DNA of 64,000 nt from Yamagishiella unicocca (Eukaryota; Chlorophyta; Chlorophyceae; Chlamydomonadales; Volvocaceae), in the NCBI GenBank assembly GCA_003116995.1, contig BDSL01000015.1:744001-808000 (forward strand), given 5' to 3'. Within the stretch, counting starts at the first letter, position 1; every line of letters starts with the position of its first letter. A model generated the notes under the pieces. It was not told where the DNA came from, did not search any database, and saw only the letters and a list, made by a program, of their open reading frames with translations. Positions 25,001-38,900 of the stretch are shown piece by piece. Made by a program: the position numbers and the translations under genes.

Positions 25001-26933
25001 GAGACACGGCACTGGTGGAGGTTGGAGGTTTCGGAGCTCCGGAGCCTCTCCTCCCACCGCCTTGCCCATCAATCCCCCAAAACCCCCGATACACACAAAG
25101 ACCCTTGAACCCCCCCAAACCCCCTTCCTTCCTCTCGCGGCCCCCTGTGCCCCGTCGCCGCCCCCCAGCCCTCCTCACCATGTTTCCCACCCCGCTTGCC
25201 AGCCCCGCCGCGAACTTGCGCATGTCGCCCCTCAGCGCCCCCGCCACGGGCATGCTGATGAGGTGCCACACGCCCACACCCAGCCCCTGCATCAGCCGGA
25301 CCACGTCGCCGAAGATGTCCAGCGAGCCCACCACCTTGATCAGCTCCATCAGCGCGCAGGACATGTAGTGCCGGCCCACGTTCTGGGCGGGGGATGGTAA
25401 AAGCCGTGTACGCGACCGGACAGGATAGTTGGCGCGGGGGTGGAGGCGAGCGATGAATCGACGAAGAAGATGCAGGGGAGGGAGAAACAAGGGGGAGCGC
25501 GGCAAAGCGGAAAGGTGGTGTTGGCGGTGGCGGTGGTGGTGGCCGTGGTGGTGCCGGTGGTGGTGGTGGTGATGGTGGTGGAACCCTATCCGCCCCCGCC
25601 CCCAGCCACCCACCTGCACCAGCGCCTCCCCACGCATCAGCGCGTATCGCATCCCCAGCGGCCGCAGCACCACCCAGGCACCCTCCAGGTGTGCAAGGGA
25701 CACCGCAAGCCGTACGGCGCTGTCGACCAGGCCGCCGCCGCCATCGCTGCTGTCGCCGCCGCCGCCGCCGCCCTGCCCGTCGCTGTCGTCGCCCGCGGCG
25801 GCGACGTCCGCGGCATCGAGCTTGGACGTGGAGGAGGTGGTGCTGCTGCCGCTGCCGTACGGTTTCGGGGCGAACGACGCCGAGATGCGGATTTCGCCGA
25901 TCTGCAGTTCTTCGATGTAGATGCGGTGGCTGCGGGCCGGCGGCGCGTCATCATCAAAGATGACGCCGCTCGCGGCGGCGGCGACGCCGTGGCCGACCGA
26001 CTGGTGCGCTTCTGTGAAGAGTTGATGCCGTACACCGCCGGCGGCGTTCTGCAAGCAACGGCCGCTGCCGCTGCCGCCACCGCCGGGCCGAACGCCCGTC
26101 GGAAGGGCGGCGTTCGGTGAATGGCGCGGCGGCGCCGCTGCCGGGGCACGTACCTGAGGCCCGGCGGCGGCGGCGGCGGAGTACGACGACGGTGCCGCGA
26201 CGCTGGCGTGGCGGCTGGGGCTGTGCCTACCGCTGAGGAACGCCTCAGCTGCAGCGGCGGCGGAGGCGGAGGCGCTGCTACTGCCGCCGCCGCCGCCGCC
26301 GCTGGTCCCCTGGTTCCAGTTGCTTAGCGGCGGTGAGGCAGGGCGCAGCAGCGACAGATCCGGCTCGTACGGCATCCGTACATCAACGTTCAGCTCCCCT
26401 GCCGGCTGGCGTCGGCCGCCGCCGCCGCCGCCGGCCGTGCCGGCGGCGGCTGGCAGCACTGGCGGCAGAGCGTGACCACCACCACCGGCGACGCCGCCGA
26501 TGGCGCCGTCGGCGTCGCCGTCATCCGCCGCCGCCGTCGCCGCCGCCCAGAGGCGTGACGTCAGGCCAAACAGCTCCCCCACGTGTATCTCCTCGATGCT
26601 GACTGCCAGCGGCGCCGTGGTCAGACTAGCGTGCTGCACGCACGTGACGCCGCCGGGGCGATTGCGCCAAACCACGATGCGGCCAGCCACCGCCGGCGGC
26701 GCCGCCGGCGGCGGTGCCGCAGCCCTGACGCTGCCGTGGCCGTCGCCGGCGGCTGCTGCCGCCGCCGGCGGCGAGTCGCCGCCGGCGCCAGTGTGCGCAG
26801 CCGCGGGATGCGTTCGGCGGGCCGACAAGGCGGCGCCGCCAGTGTAGGCAGCGGGTGTACGGGCAGGCGACGACGCGTCCAGCTCACTGGGTGAGGCTGC
26901 AGCCCCTGCCGCTGCAGCGGTACTGTGTCGCGA

Positions 26934-26971
<38 letters not shown>

Positions 26972-29900
26972 CGGCGGAGCCCAGTCGAGACGCCTGGCGG
27001 CCACTTGCCGCTGTAGCCGGCGCCGACGCCGACGCCGGCACCGCCGGCATCGGCAGCAGCACCGCCGTGTTGAACATGGAGCGACCCACGGGACTGTACA
27101 GCATGATGGGGAACACGGCGCCCCGCAGGCAGTTGTCCAGCCGCACGTGCTGCAGCGCCGCCACCGCTGACACCTTCGCGGGCCCGACCAGCAGCGTGCC
27201 GTGCAGGCCCTGCAGCAGCGCGTACAACACCTCGGCCCGCTCCGAAACCACGCTGACCGCCACGCCCGCCACCGCCGCCGTCACCTCCACCTGCCACTCC
27301 TCGCCGCCGCCGCCGTCGGCGGCGGCCGCCGACGCCGCCACAGCCGTCGCCGCGGCCGCCGCCGCTGCGCCGCCTTGCGCGCCGTGGCGGCCGCGGCTGC
27401 TGCTGCTGCCGCTTCCACGGCGCTTGGACGGTGATGTGGCCGACCCGCGGGTCGCTGTGGACGACAGGGCGTCCGTGGGGTGCACTGCGGTGTCCACCAC
27501 CTTGAGCACGCGAGTAGGGCCGTCGGCGGTGACTGTGACTCGCAGGTTCTTGCGCCCATGGCCGCCGGTCTGGGAGGCGACCACCGAGACGTCGGCCGTG
27601 TTCCCCACCTGCGGCCAGAGCGCGGAGGGGCGCAGAGGCAAAGACCCGTGATCAAAAATGGTAGGAGAAGGAGCGGGAGGGGGTGAGAGAGGGTTTGAAA
27701 GGAAGAAAGCCCGTGGACTAGGGGTGCGGGGGGTACGATGGGTGGGCGGGAGGAACGCGTCGGGCCGTGCCGGCCTTTCCCATCCGGCCCTGGCGAGGCC
27801 CCGCCAGAGACAGGCACATGCCGACGTGTATCGGCCCGGACATGTTCCAGACAGACAGGGTAGGTACGGCGGGGCGGGGTTTTAGAACGTGGGGGCATTG
27901 TGCCCTCCCTCCCTGGAGGCCAGCTGCCCACCTTCTCAAGCTCGTACTCGCCCAGGCGCCGCCGGCCCGGCAACGACACCAGCACGCGCTGCGGCGCCGT
28001 GTGCTCGTCCCAGGTGTACGGCAGGCAGGCGTACGGGCGGATGACGTCCTCCTGGTCCAGGCAGCCCACCTGCTGCACGTGGAGCACCTCTCCCGAGCAG
28101 TTGTCGATCCTTCGGGGGGGCGGGGTGGGTTGGGGGGTGAGAGAAGGAAAATAACAACACCGGTGAAGCGACGAACCAAAGCGGTGAGTCGCACTCCACC
28201 GGTAGGAGTGCAGAGAGGAGGCAGCGATGTTGGACACGCAAAGGCGGGCGATTTCAGAGCCGCCTGGTGGCGAGTGAGCGCGCATCCATGAAAGAGCAGA
28301 CGAAACACAAAACGCAAGAGCGTTGGCGAGACGTGAGCAACAAAGGGTTGTTTCCCGCCTCGCCTGGCCGACAGCATTAGCCGCCCACCTGTACGGCGCG
28401 AAGTCGGTGTGGTGGTGGCTGAGGCTGAGTAGCATCGTCCCGGCGGCGCTGAGGCTGACGTCCAGACGCACTAGCTGCGTCTCAGCGCGGTTGCGGTGGC
28501 GGATCTGGCGGCAGCAGGGGACGGGCGACGAGCGAGGTATAGGACAGCGGGGCAGGTGGACGTGGAGAAACGGCCGAAAAAGGCCGTGAAACCCTAAAAG
28601 GCTAAAACCCTCAAACCTCGTCAGGGCAGCTTGCGATTTGGCACGTTATGGAACATTAGCCCAGCCCAGAATCTTAAAACCAGCGCACAAGGTTTGACTA
28701 TATTGACCTTAACAAGTTAACATCAATGTGCGCCGAACCCTACCGGGTCCATCCTGCCATCGAAGGAGGTCCGCCCGCAGACCCAGTTGCCCGGCGACCC
28801 AGTGACCCTCCCTGCCCCTTTCTTCACGCCCCTCCTTCCCCCTCTCCTCCCGTTCCTCCCTCCCCGCTCCTCCCTCCCCCCGCCCCTCCTCCTCCCGCCC
28901 CTCCTTCCTCCCTCCTCCTCCCCCTCCCCTCCCCTCCCGCCGCCTGGCCCCCACCTTGAGGAACAAGTCCCCGGGCACCACCGCGTCCAACGCCACGCCT
29001 CCCGACCACGACCAGCCCGGATCCTGGATCCGGATCTGGATCTTGAGCGGCAGCCCGATGTCCGCCCAGTGCACGGGCCGCCGCTCCCCGGGGCCCAGTG
29101 ACCCGGTGTGGGAGGTGCCTGAGCACGTGATGGCAGACAGGGTTAGGCAGACCAGCTTACCAGGGTAAGGACTCAGGACGATTCCCTGTACCGGCACACG
29201 GTACGTCGTGCTCTGCCTCCCGTCTTCCCCCGCGATCCCTGCGTCCAGCCTCCCTCGGTTCACCCCACCGCCTGCCGGTCTCCCGCAACACCACGGCGCG
29301 CCGTCGGCTACGCCTGCAGCTGCCACCCCCTCCCCCTGCAGCTGCCATTGCCCCCGGGCTTCACGCGCCCACGCCCCACCTTGCTGCCGCACTTGCACCG
29401 CCGCGGAGAGGCCGTTGTGCACCACGTAGCGGGGCAGCAGGTGCAGCGCCACAGACCGCTGGCCGTAGCCGCTACTGCCGCCAAGCTCAGCAGCAGCAGC
29501 AGCAGTAGCACCACTGGCAGCAGCAGCCTGCGCCGCGACGCGCGCCAGCCGCGCCACTACATGGAACGCCGGCCGGCCGCCGCCGCCCTTCCCGCCGCCC
29601 GCCGCCGCCGCTGCCGAGGATGAGGATGGCGGCAGCGCCACCGCCGCGGCGGCGGTGCCGCCGGCGGAGATGCCGCCGTCGCTGTCGGGGAGCGGGCAGG
29701 GGAGGGTGATGTGTATGGGCGAACCGTCCACCTCAGGCCACACGGGCGCCGACCAGGCGCCGCTGCCGCCGTGCCAAACGCTCAGCTCCAGCTGGCCGAC
29801 GCCGACGGGCATGCTGCCGTACATGCACGGCTGCAGCGCCCGTGCGCGCCCGGCGCCGCCGCCGATGCCGCCGCCGCCTGACCCGAACGGCGAGCCGGAG

Positions 29901-32900
29901 CGACTGTGCCCCGCGCCGCCGACTGAGGTGACGCTGGCCGACGGCGGCGACGGCGCCGCCGCCGCCGCGGCCTGCATGGCCGCTGAACCGTAGGCCTCTC
30001 CCTCGGCGTCGCGCGGCGTCCGCGCGCCCGACATGGCACCGCTGTGGTGGTGCTGCGGTTGCGAGTTGGGTGCGCCGCTGCCGGCAAGGCCGCGGCGCCT
30101 GTAGGGCTGGGATGCTGCTCCACCACGTGCCTGTGGGAGGTAGTCCAGGCTGGGGTGGCGGGTCATATGGTGGTGGAGCTGCGCCGCCACAGTAGTCGGG
30201 CGCTGGTGAGGATGTGGGTGAGGGTGAGGGTGTGGCTGTGGGTGGTGCAGACGGCCGTGCGCCTGGCGCCGCAGCAGCTGCTCGTGCGGGTCGCCTGACA
30301 CCGCCGCGGCGCCGCCCACCTCGCTCCAGTCGCCGCCGCCCTGCGGCGCGGCGGCGGCGGCGCCGCCGCTGCCGTGGTTGCTGTGCCTTGGGGACAGCTC
30401 CGCCAGGCCGCCCACGTGCGCGCCGTACAACGATGCCGTGCCCAAGCCGCCGCCGCCGCCGCCTCCACCGCCGAGATCACCGCCAGTTACCAGCGCCGCC
30501 AGCAGCCCCGCGCTGCCGAAGCCGCTCCCGCCGCCGGCGTCGCGGGTGCGGCCGTGACCGTGCGCCGTGCCGCCGCCGCCGCCGCCGCCGCTCACGGCGG
30601 ACGAGGCGACGGTGTGGCCTCCGAGGGAGCGGTGCGAGCGCACGCTGCTGCTGGAGCGGGCCGTGGCGGAGACGGCAGGGACGCAGCCGCCGCTGCTGCT
30701 CGCGGCATCACGAGAGGCTCCATATGGGTCGGCGTGGGCATGTGCGTGGCCGTGGTGGGTATGGGAGCCGCGGGCGGAGGAGCAGAAGAGCCCGGCGGCG
30801 GCCTGTAGAGCCGCCAGCTGGGAGGTGCACGGACCAGCTGCCGTAGCGTGGGTTGCGACGCCGCTCAGAGAGAGGCACGGCGGCACCCAAGCGGTGACGG
30901 CAGCGTCGCCGCCAGGCGCCAGCCCAAGCGACGCGTCAGCGGCGGCGGCCGCGGCGGCGGCGGCGGCGGCGGCGCCGTGCAGCGCCACGCCGCCGTCGCC
31001 GCGCGTCGAGAGGACGACGGGGGGCTGCTGGCCCTGCAGCATCAGGCGCGCCGTGGGGCGCAGCAACACAGGCAGGCCCAGGCAGTTGTAGATCCAGACG
31101 GGGCAGCTCAGCTCCAGGCGGACCTGACCCGTGGGCCGGTGCCGCCACGTGCGCAGCACCAGCAGCAGGTCCTGCAGGCCTGCATGCGTGGGGCGCACTT
31201 GCACCGCCGCCTCACAGTACGGCACCAGGGCGCCGCCGCCGCCGCTGCCACCAGCCCTCTCGGGCTGATGTTCCAGTCCCGGGTGCAGCGGCTCAAAGTC
31301 TGGGCCGTCGCTGTCGCCGTCGCCGCCGTCGCCGCCGTCGCCGCCGCCCGCGGCGCCGTACACAAGCAAGCCAGCGCTCCAGGCGTAACCTACGGGTCGG
31401 CACGCCAGGCTGACGAGGCGGCGCGCGGGGAAGGCGTGCAGGTGTACGGCGGAGAGCGCATTGAGGGACTCGCGCAGCTCGGTGGCGGCGGGCGCGGCGG
31501 CGGCCGAGCCGCCCCCGCCCCCGCCCCCGCCGCTGCAGGCCTGGAGGGCAAGTCGCGCGGGTACCGGCAGGTCATTCCGCACCACGACGGGGGCCATGAC
31601 TACCAGCTCCCATTCGGGCTTATCAGCCGCGCCGGGGGAGGCGGCGGAGGCGGAGGAGGTGCCCCCGCCCCCCGCAGGCGCCAGATGGACGATCAGGTGG
31701 CAGGCCTTGTCAGCGGTGGCCTCGGACCCGCCACCGAAGCCGGCATCGTATGCTGGCGGCAGCGTGCAGTGCACACTGCGGGCGACGCCGCCGACAGGCG
31801 GGCAGTCGGGTCCCTGCGTCCGCGTCACCACCGCGTCAGTCAGCATGGACGTGAGGTCCAGGGGGATGCTCCAGTTGCTCCAGGGGGACTGCTGCTGCGG
31901 CGGCGGCGGCGGCGGCGGCGCGTGCCGAGTGCCGTACAGTGGCTCTTCCGGCGACGCGCTGTCGCCGCCGGCGCTAAGGAACCGCACGGCGGCGCCCTTG
32001 CCTCTGCTAACGCCGCCACCGCCGTCGCAGCCGGCGGCGCCGCCGCCGACGCCGGCCGCAGCACCGGCGGCTTGCATCTCGAGAAGGGCACCCGACAGCG
32101 GCGGCGGCGACGACGGCGCGGTCCTCATCGCCAGCGCCACGGGACTGCGCTGCAGCAGGCTGCTGGACAGCCACACGGAGCCGCCGGGCGGCAGCGTGTG
32201 CAGCAGCAGCGAGCCATCGGCACCTTCTGCGCCCAACTCACCCGCCGCCGCCGCCGCTGCACCAGCAGACCAATCCGGCGTTCCTTCCATCAGCGCGCTG
32301 TCTCCAATCGACAGCCATAGCCCGCTGTCGTTTCGAACCCTCACGTTGGATCTCAGTTCCAGCCGGCGGCTGCACAGATGATGCGACCGGACCTCGCACA
32401 CGACACGCAGCCCCGGCGGCGGCGGCGGCGCCGCCGCCGCCGCCCACAGTCCGCCGCTTGGAGCGGCGGGTGGGAAGGGGAAGTAGTACCGGGACGCGGC
32501 GGCGGCGCTGCACGGCACAGGGCCCAGGAGGGCAGAACTTCCGTACAACTGGAAGTAGAGGCCCTTGCCAGCGCCGCCGGTGTTGCTGTCGGGCAGCTGG
32601 TTACGGAGCGCTGAAGCCTGGCTGTCGCGCTCGACGGCCTGCCCCTGCTGAAGCGGCTGCGGGTCCCACGTGTCCGCAGCACCGGCCTGCAGCGATGGGC
32701 GATTGGAGACGTGGCGCCCCGTGAAGTGCCTCTCCGCCTGCGGGACCGAGTCCACCACCACCAGCGACCCGTGGGCCACCACGCCGTCCCCGCCGCCCAC
32801 CGCGGCTAGGTACGGCGTGTGCGGGCGCTGAGCCAGCGACAAGAAGCTCACTGGCTGGCCTAGGTGGTTCTGGAGCCACAAGCGCGGAAGCGCCCCGGAC

Positions 32901-35900
32901 CTGTGGCTCCAGGGGTGGTCCTGCACGAGGCCAAGGCCACCATTGCCCCCATGCGCCAGGCGGCCCTGCATTTGCGCGAGGGCTGCGGGCGTGTACGACG
33001 CCAACACCAAGCCTCTATCGTGTTGCTGAGCGGCTCCGGAGCCGTAACCGGACGTCCTGTTGACGCCAAAGGGGGCAGTATTGTAGCCGGTTGGCCCGGA
33101 AGCCGCCGTCGCAGGTGCGGCTGAGGCGGCGGCACTTGGGGCCTTCGGCCGCAGGGCGGTGAGCGCGTGCTGGATGTCGTCCGCCAGCTGCACAGCTGCA
33201 CGCGCCGCGGGGATAAGGCCCGGCGACAGCGTTGCTTCCAGCAGGGTGTTGGTTGTCAGGCTGAAGGAGTGGCGGGGCGGCAGCGGACGCGGACGCGGCG
33301 GGGCCGCTGCGGAGGACGGGCCTGACGGCTGGGGGAGTTGTGGCAGCCCGGCTCCATTGCGTCGAGCCATGTAGAGCACCTGGCGGGAGGGGGGGAGAGG
33401 AAGCACGGTTACACGACATAGGAGACGGAGGGCAGAAAGTAGCTTGGGAGGGGCCGGCGGCGGAGGGAGGTTCGCACCCAATACTGACCGGCTGCAGCCC
33501 ATGGAGCTTCGGAGGGAGCTGTCCGTCTACAACTCTACATGGTACCGCACGCGTGCAAAATGCCATGACGTACGCATAGTACACAAGCAGCTAAATGCCG
33601 TGACGTACGCATAGTACCGCAGGCAGCTAAATGCCGTGACGTACGCATAGTACCGCAGGCAGCTGAGGTGCGTGATGCAAGTTTGGAGGCTGCTGCACCA
33701 TGGACTGCCACGGCTTGACACACACCTGTACGGCCCACGGCTCCAGAACCGACTCCCAGCCCAGCTTCTCCAGGTTGTACACGTCCAGCAGCACGCTGGC
33801 GTCCAGGACGATGTGCACCGACGACACGGCCAGTGGGTGCGGAGGCGGAGGCGAGCGCGCACCGTCCACAGACCCCGAGGGGGCCTCCGCGGCGGCGCTG
33901 CGGGGCAGCGGCCGCTGGAGGCTGAGGTTTCGGAGGCTGAGCGAAGACGCCGCGCCGGAGTGGCGCGCGAGGCGTGCGGCCGGCGGCCCGGCGGTGCCGC
34001 CTCCGGCGGCTCCAGCGCGTAGCGCGTCGCCGCGCAGCGGTGACGCCGCGGTACGTATGGAGGGAGCTGCGCTTGCTGCGCTTGCTGCGGGAAACAGGTG
34101 CCAGGCGTACGCCGGCGGCGCCGCAGCGGCCCCTGCCGACGCGGAGAAGCTGGTGTCGGGGCTGCAGCCGTCAGCTCCGGGCGCGAGGGGCCGCTCCCAG
34201 AGGCCAGAAGCGATCCGGGAGGACGAGGAGGACCCAGGGGTGTCGGCGTCAGCGGCGGCCCTGTCGGAGCCGTCGCAGTCGGCGCCGGCGCCAGAGCTTG
34301 TGCCCAGCGCGCTCATCTTGAGCTGCACCTCGAGAGGCGCTACGGCCGCCTCGAAGAGGGGCAGCTCGTGGCCCTGCGGCCGCACCACCCGAGAGGAGCG
34401 CCGGGGTGAGCGGATGAACGGCGACATTTGTGAAACTGAATCCGGAACTGGAACTCGGCACACGACAAGCCCAGACCCGGCGGGCACGGAACCGGGCTCA
34501 ACCTCCCACCCCTGCCAACACAAACACGAGCGGGCGTACCAAGCGTTTCCGAAACTGTTCTACTTTCCCAGTGCCGACCAACGGGTTTCCTCTCCACACA
34601 CCCCCACCCCCGGGGGACACCACGGGCTTCCAGCTTTCGCCCTCCGCACCGTAACGCCCCTTCCCTCCCGACCACGTGATTGCCGTACTGCCGCCCACCG
34701 AAGACAGGCCGGCGCTCGTACCTGCAGGTCCGTGTACAGCACCGCCGCGGCCTTGCCCACCCGCAGCGTCAGACAGCACAGCGGCATCCACGCGGGCAGC
34801 GGCACGCCGGGGCCATCATTGGAGCCGTCGGTGGTGGCATCGCGGCCGCCTGGGCCGGAGCCGTAGTACGCCGCCCTGGCAGCCGGCCCCCGGCTCCGGC
34901 CGCGGGTCCCCGCAGCTGTGCGATAGTGGTGGCCGCGGAGGTTGCGGTAGTGGTAGTGGTAGAACACGTCGGGCCCGGAGGGGTGGCCTTCAGCACCGGG
35001 TTCTCGGTCGTCGATGCCGTGCGGCCAGAAGGCGTCTTCGGGGCCGGGGTCGGGAGCAGCGGCAGCGGCGGCGGCGGCGGCGCCGCCGCCGTCCCACCAC
35101 TCCCGCGCCCGGGGCCGCGTCGCTGGCCCGACGGCCGCCAAGCCGCCACCACCTGCAGAGGACCGGCCCCTAGCGCGCCTCGGCACTCCCGACGTCCTGG
35201 TCGTCGCCGCCGCCGCCGCCACCGCCGCCGCCATACCGGAGGAGCCAACGAGCCGCAACGCCTGCTCGTCCAGTACGGCAGCTCTGTAGCCATCCTCGGC
35301 GTCGGCGTCGGCATCAGCGTCGGCGTCGGCGTCGCCGTCTTCGGGGTCGTGGTCGTGATCATCTTCGCCGCCGGATTCGGAGCCGTCCGTGCGGTGCGCA
35401 CGGGTGTGTACGACGGCTACGCGCTCCCAGTACTCCTGCGTGCCGTACATAAGGCCAAGCAGGGCCACAAGCGACCGACGCGCGGCGTACAGGGAGGCGT
35501 GCTGCAGGGACGCTTCGAGCAGCGCGTGCACAATGACGTCGTCGTCGGCGGTGGCCGGGACGGCGCCGACGCTGCCCCGGCGGCGGCCGCCGTCCTCCTC
35601 CTCCTCCTCCTCCCGGCCGAGTGCGCTGAAGGACGGGGCCTGGGAGGGGCCCAACGATGGCGAGCAGCCGTCGCCTTCCCAATCGCTCTCAAGGCCCGGA
35701 CCAGACAACGCCACGGCACCTTTCGCGGCCCCTCGTATGTTGGCCGCGGCACCTGCTGCTGCCTCTGCGGTCGCTGCTGCAGACCCCTCCATTACTGCCC
35801 CTGCTGGTGCTGCCGCCGCTGCTGCTGCTGCTCGTCCGGATGCTGTTGATGGCATGGAGCCCCAATCCCGCTCTCGCGACCCAGCCAGCCGCCGGGCGCC

Positions 35901-38900
35901 CGCCGTCGCCGCATCCTTTCCGCCGCCGCTGCCGTCCTCACCATGATAGCCGCCGGCGCTGGCAGCAGTAGTAGCAGCAGCCGCAGCAGCAGCCACAGCA
36001 GCAGCCGCAGTAGCAGCCGCAGCAGCAGCCGCAGCTGTTGCCGCAGCAGTAGTCACCGTCCGCAGGTGCGGCACTGCGGCGCACGACAGCCCCTCCAGCA
36101 GCGCCAGCCTCCAGGGGTCACCCACGGCATGCCAGGTGCCGACCCGTGGGTCGTGCTCCAGCAGCAGCACCCCCGTCGACACCGACACCTCCGGCATCAC
36201 CAGTGTCACACGGTCCAGGCAGCCGCCCGCACCAGACTCCACGCTCGCCCCCACCACCAGCGCCACCTGCAAGCAGCGCGGCGCCGCGGCCTGTCCTCCC
36301 GTTCCGCCTCCGCCTCCGCCACACGCCTCTGCCGAGCCCCAGGTGTCCGTGTTGCGCCCCGGCGGCGGGCACCTGCTCCCCGCCTTGCCCGCGGAGGCGG
36401 GTTCCGGAGCGGCGTACGCCACGAGGGACACGCCCTGAATGGAGCAGTTGGCCGTGACGGGCAGGTCGAGCAGCATCTGCAGCAGCCCGTCGAGCTCCGG
36501 GCCGGCTGCTGCGCCCGCGCCCTCCTCCTCCTCGCCCTCCTGCTCCTCCGCCACCGCTGCCGACATCAACACCCCGCCGGCAAGGCCGCCACCGCCGCGA
36601 CGCTCCTCAGCGGCCGCGGCCGCCAGGCCCGCACTCGCACGTGCCGCCGGGAGTCCCACAGGTGCCGGCTGCTGGAGCAGCCGCAGCGCCGTCGCCGCCG
36701 CCGGAAGTGGGGCGGGGGCAGGGCCCGGACCCGGCGGCCCGAAGGCCGGCTGCTCGGCTTCGGACCGGCCTTGATGCAGCTGCCGCCGGCCTGCGAGGGC
36801 CATCAGCTGCTGCTGCCGCGCCCGCGCGTTACCCACCGCCGCTGTGATCCAGTGCTGGCCGCAGGCGCCAAGACTGGCGCGCAGCTTGTGCCACTGGGTG
36901 GAGGAGGCCACTACGTGAAGGCCGCTCAGGTCGACGTCGATGTGCGGCCGGCCGACGGCGGCGCCGCTGGCGCCACGCGCCGCCGCTGCCGCGGCGCTGC
37001 CGTGGACTGGCGCGTGGTGGCCGTCAGTGCTGCTGCTGCGGTTATCGCCGGGTGTGGACGATGTCGAAGCCCTGCGGCTGGAGAGGTGGCTAGCGCTGAG
37101 CTCGTCGGCGGCATGGCCGCGGGGGGCCGCTGGCGGCGGCAGCAGCAAGTGCCGGTGGGAAGGCCGAGCCGACGGCTGGATCCGGACGAGCAAGGTCGCC
37201 AGGGTCTGCCCGGAGGGCGTGTACGGCTCCGCCAGGGCGGCGGCGCCGTTGACGGCCGTTGACGGTCGGCACGGCGCGCCGGCGGACAGGAGCACCACCG
37301 CCGCCGGCGCTGCTGCGGCGGCGGCGGAGCCGCCGCCGGGGTGCGACGTACGCGCAGCGGGCGCGGCGGCGCCGCCGCCGACGCCGACGCCGGTTGATGT
37401 GGCTTCGTCCTCGGGGAATGGAAAATGTACGGCGGGCAGAGTCGCCAGTTGGGCGATGCTCTTGCTGGAGGACATGTGGGCGCGCAGCACTGCGCCGCGG
37501 CGCCGCCCCTCGTTGCTGCCGGCCGGGCTGGCCTGCGCGCCCAGGGACCGGGTTGCAGTCAGGGTCGCCGCCCGGCCGTGCCCGGCGTCGCCACCGCCGC
37601 CGCCGCCGCCGGCGCGGCTACCGCCGGGTGCCTCCGGCTTGCCGCCGGGACCCGCCGACGACGCTGACGCAGAGCGAGTGGGCCCAGCTCCATCCTGGCC
37701 TTCTTCGCTGCCATCCTGCTGTTGGTCTCCACGCCGCTGTTGCTGCTGCCCCTGCAGATCCAGATCCAGATCCCGGAGCTCAGCCTCGAGATCCAGCGCG
37801 CTGCTGCCGCCCTCCACGGAGTAGAACTCCACGTCGCCGTCGCCGGCGTCCCCGCCATCGGTGAGCTGCTGCTGGCTGCCATTGCGTGGCAGCAGCAGGC
37901 CCCCAGACGGTCTCAGCTGCTGCTGCTGAAGCTGCCCGGTGCGCGCAGAGTAGATGTCCCCCTGCACCCTCACCGGTGGCTGCGCCGGCGGCGCTCCGGA
38001 ACCAGAGGCGTCAAAGCGCCAGCTGCCCAAGGAGCCACGGGCGGCTTCCGGCGGAGCCGGCCAGGGCGAAGAGGGCCTTACACCGTGACTCGAATCTACC
38101 GTTGCCGCCGCCGCCGCCAACGCGGCAGTAGTAGCGGCGCTACGCTGATGCAGCTGTTGAGCGTTCGACAGCTCGCACATGATGGCCAGCGAGCCAGCGT
38201 GGATCTTGGATCCAGTCGCCGTCGCGGCGCCCCCCGGCTCGTCTCCGCCGCCGCCGCCGCCAGCGGATCCCTGGATTCCGGACTGGATCCCGGTGTGCGC
38301 CGGATCCAGCCTGGATCCCACGCTGGTGAGCGTCAGGTCCCGCCACGCTAGGCTGCTCTCGACGTCACCGCCCGCGTGGTCGTACGACAGTCGTACGCCG
38401 CGCCAGTAGAGCACCGTCGCCTCCTCGCTCAACGTGTCGCTTCCGAGCAGCGCCGTGAGGGAGCCCAGCTTGACGGCCACCACCAGCTGCGGCAGCCCCC
38501 AAGGTCGCGAGCCGGCCCCGCTGCTGCCCCGTTGCAGCTTCGCGGCCGTGGCCGCCTCCGCCACCTGATCGCGGCCCCGCCGTGGCGACCCGGCGGGCCC
38601 CGCGGATGCGGAAGGTTTGCGCGCCCTCCGCGTGGCCACCTCCGGCTGTGTCGCCAGCTGTTCCTGCGGACGCTGCTGCGGCGGCTGCGGCGGCTGCGGC
38701 GGCGGGGAGAGGTCCGACAGCAGCGCGCAGAGCACTCCGGCCTGCTGCGGCTGCAAGCTGGCCTCAACGCGAGCCAGGTCAAGGGACAAGGCGGCCGGCG
38801 CCAGGCTCGCATCCTCGTGTCCCAGCTCCTCCTCCTGCTGCCAGCAATGCCGTCCGTCCGCCGGCGCCGGCGCCATGGCTGACCTGGGTCGAGCGGTCGG

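Noticed and set aside
34676..37864. Long plus-strand Arg/Ala/Pro-rich ORFs opposite the VPS13-type gene
   Set aside because: They are antisense shadows of GC-rich exons, with no start context, motif or splice logic.
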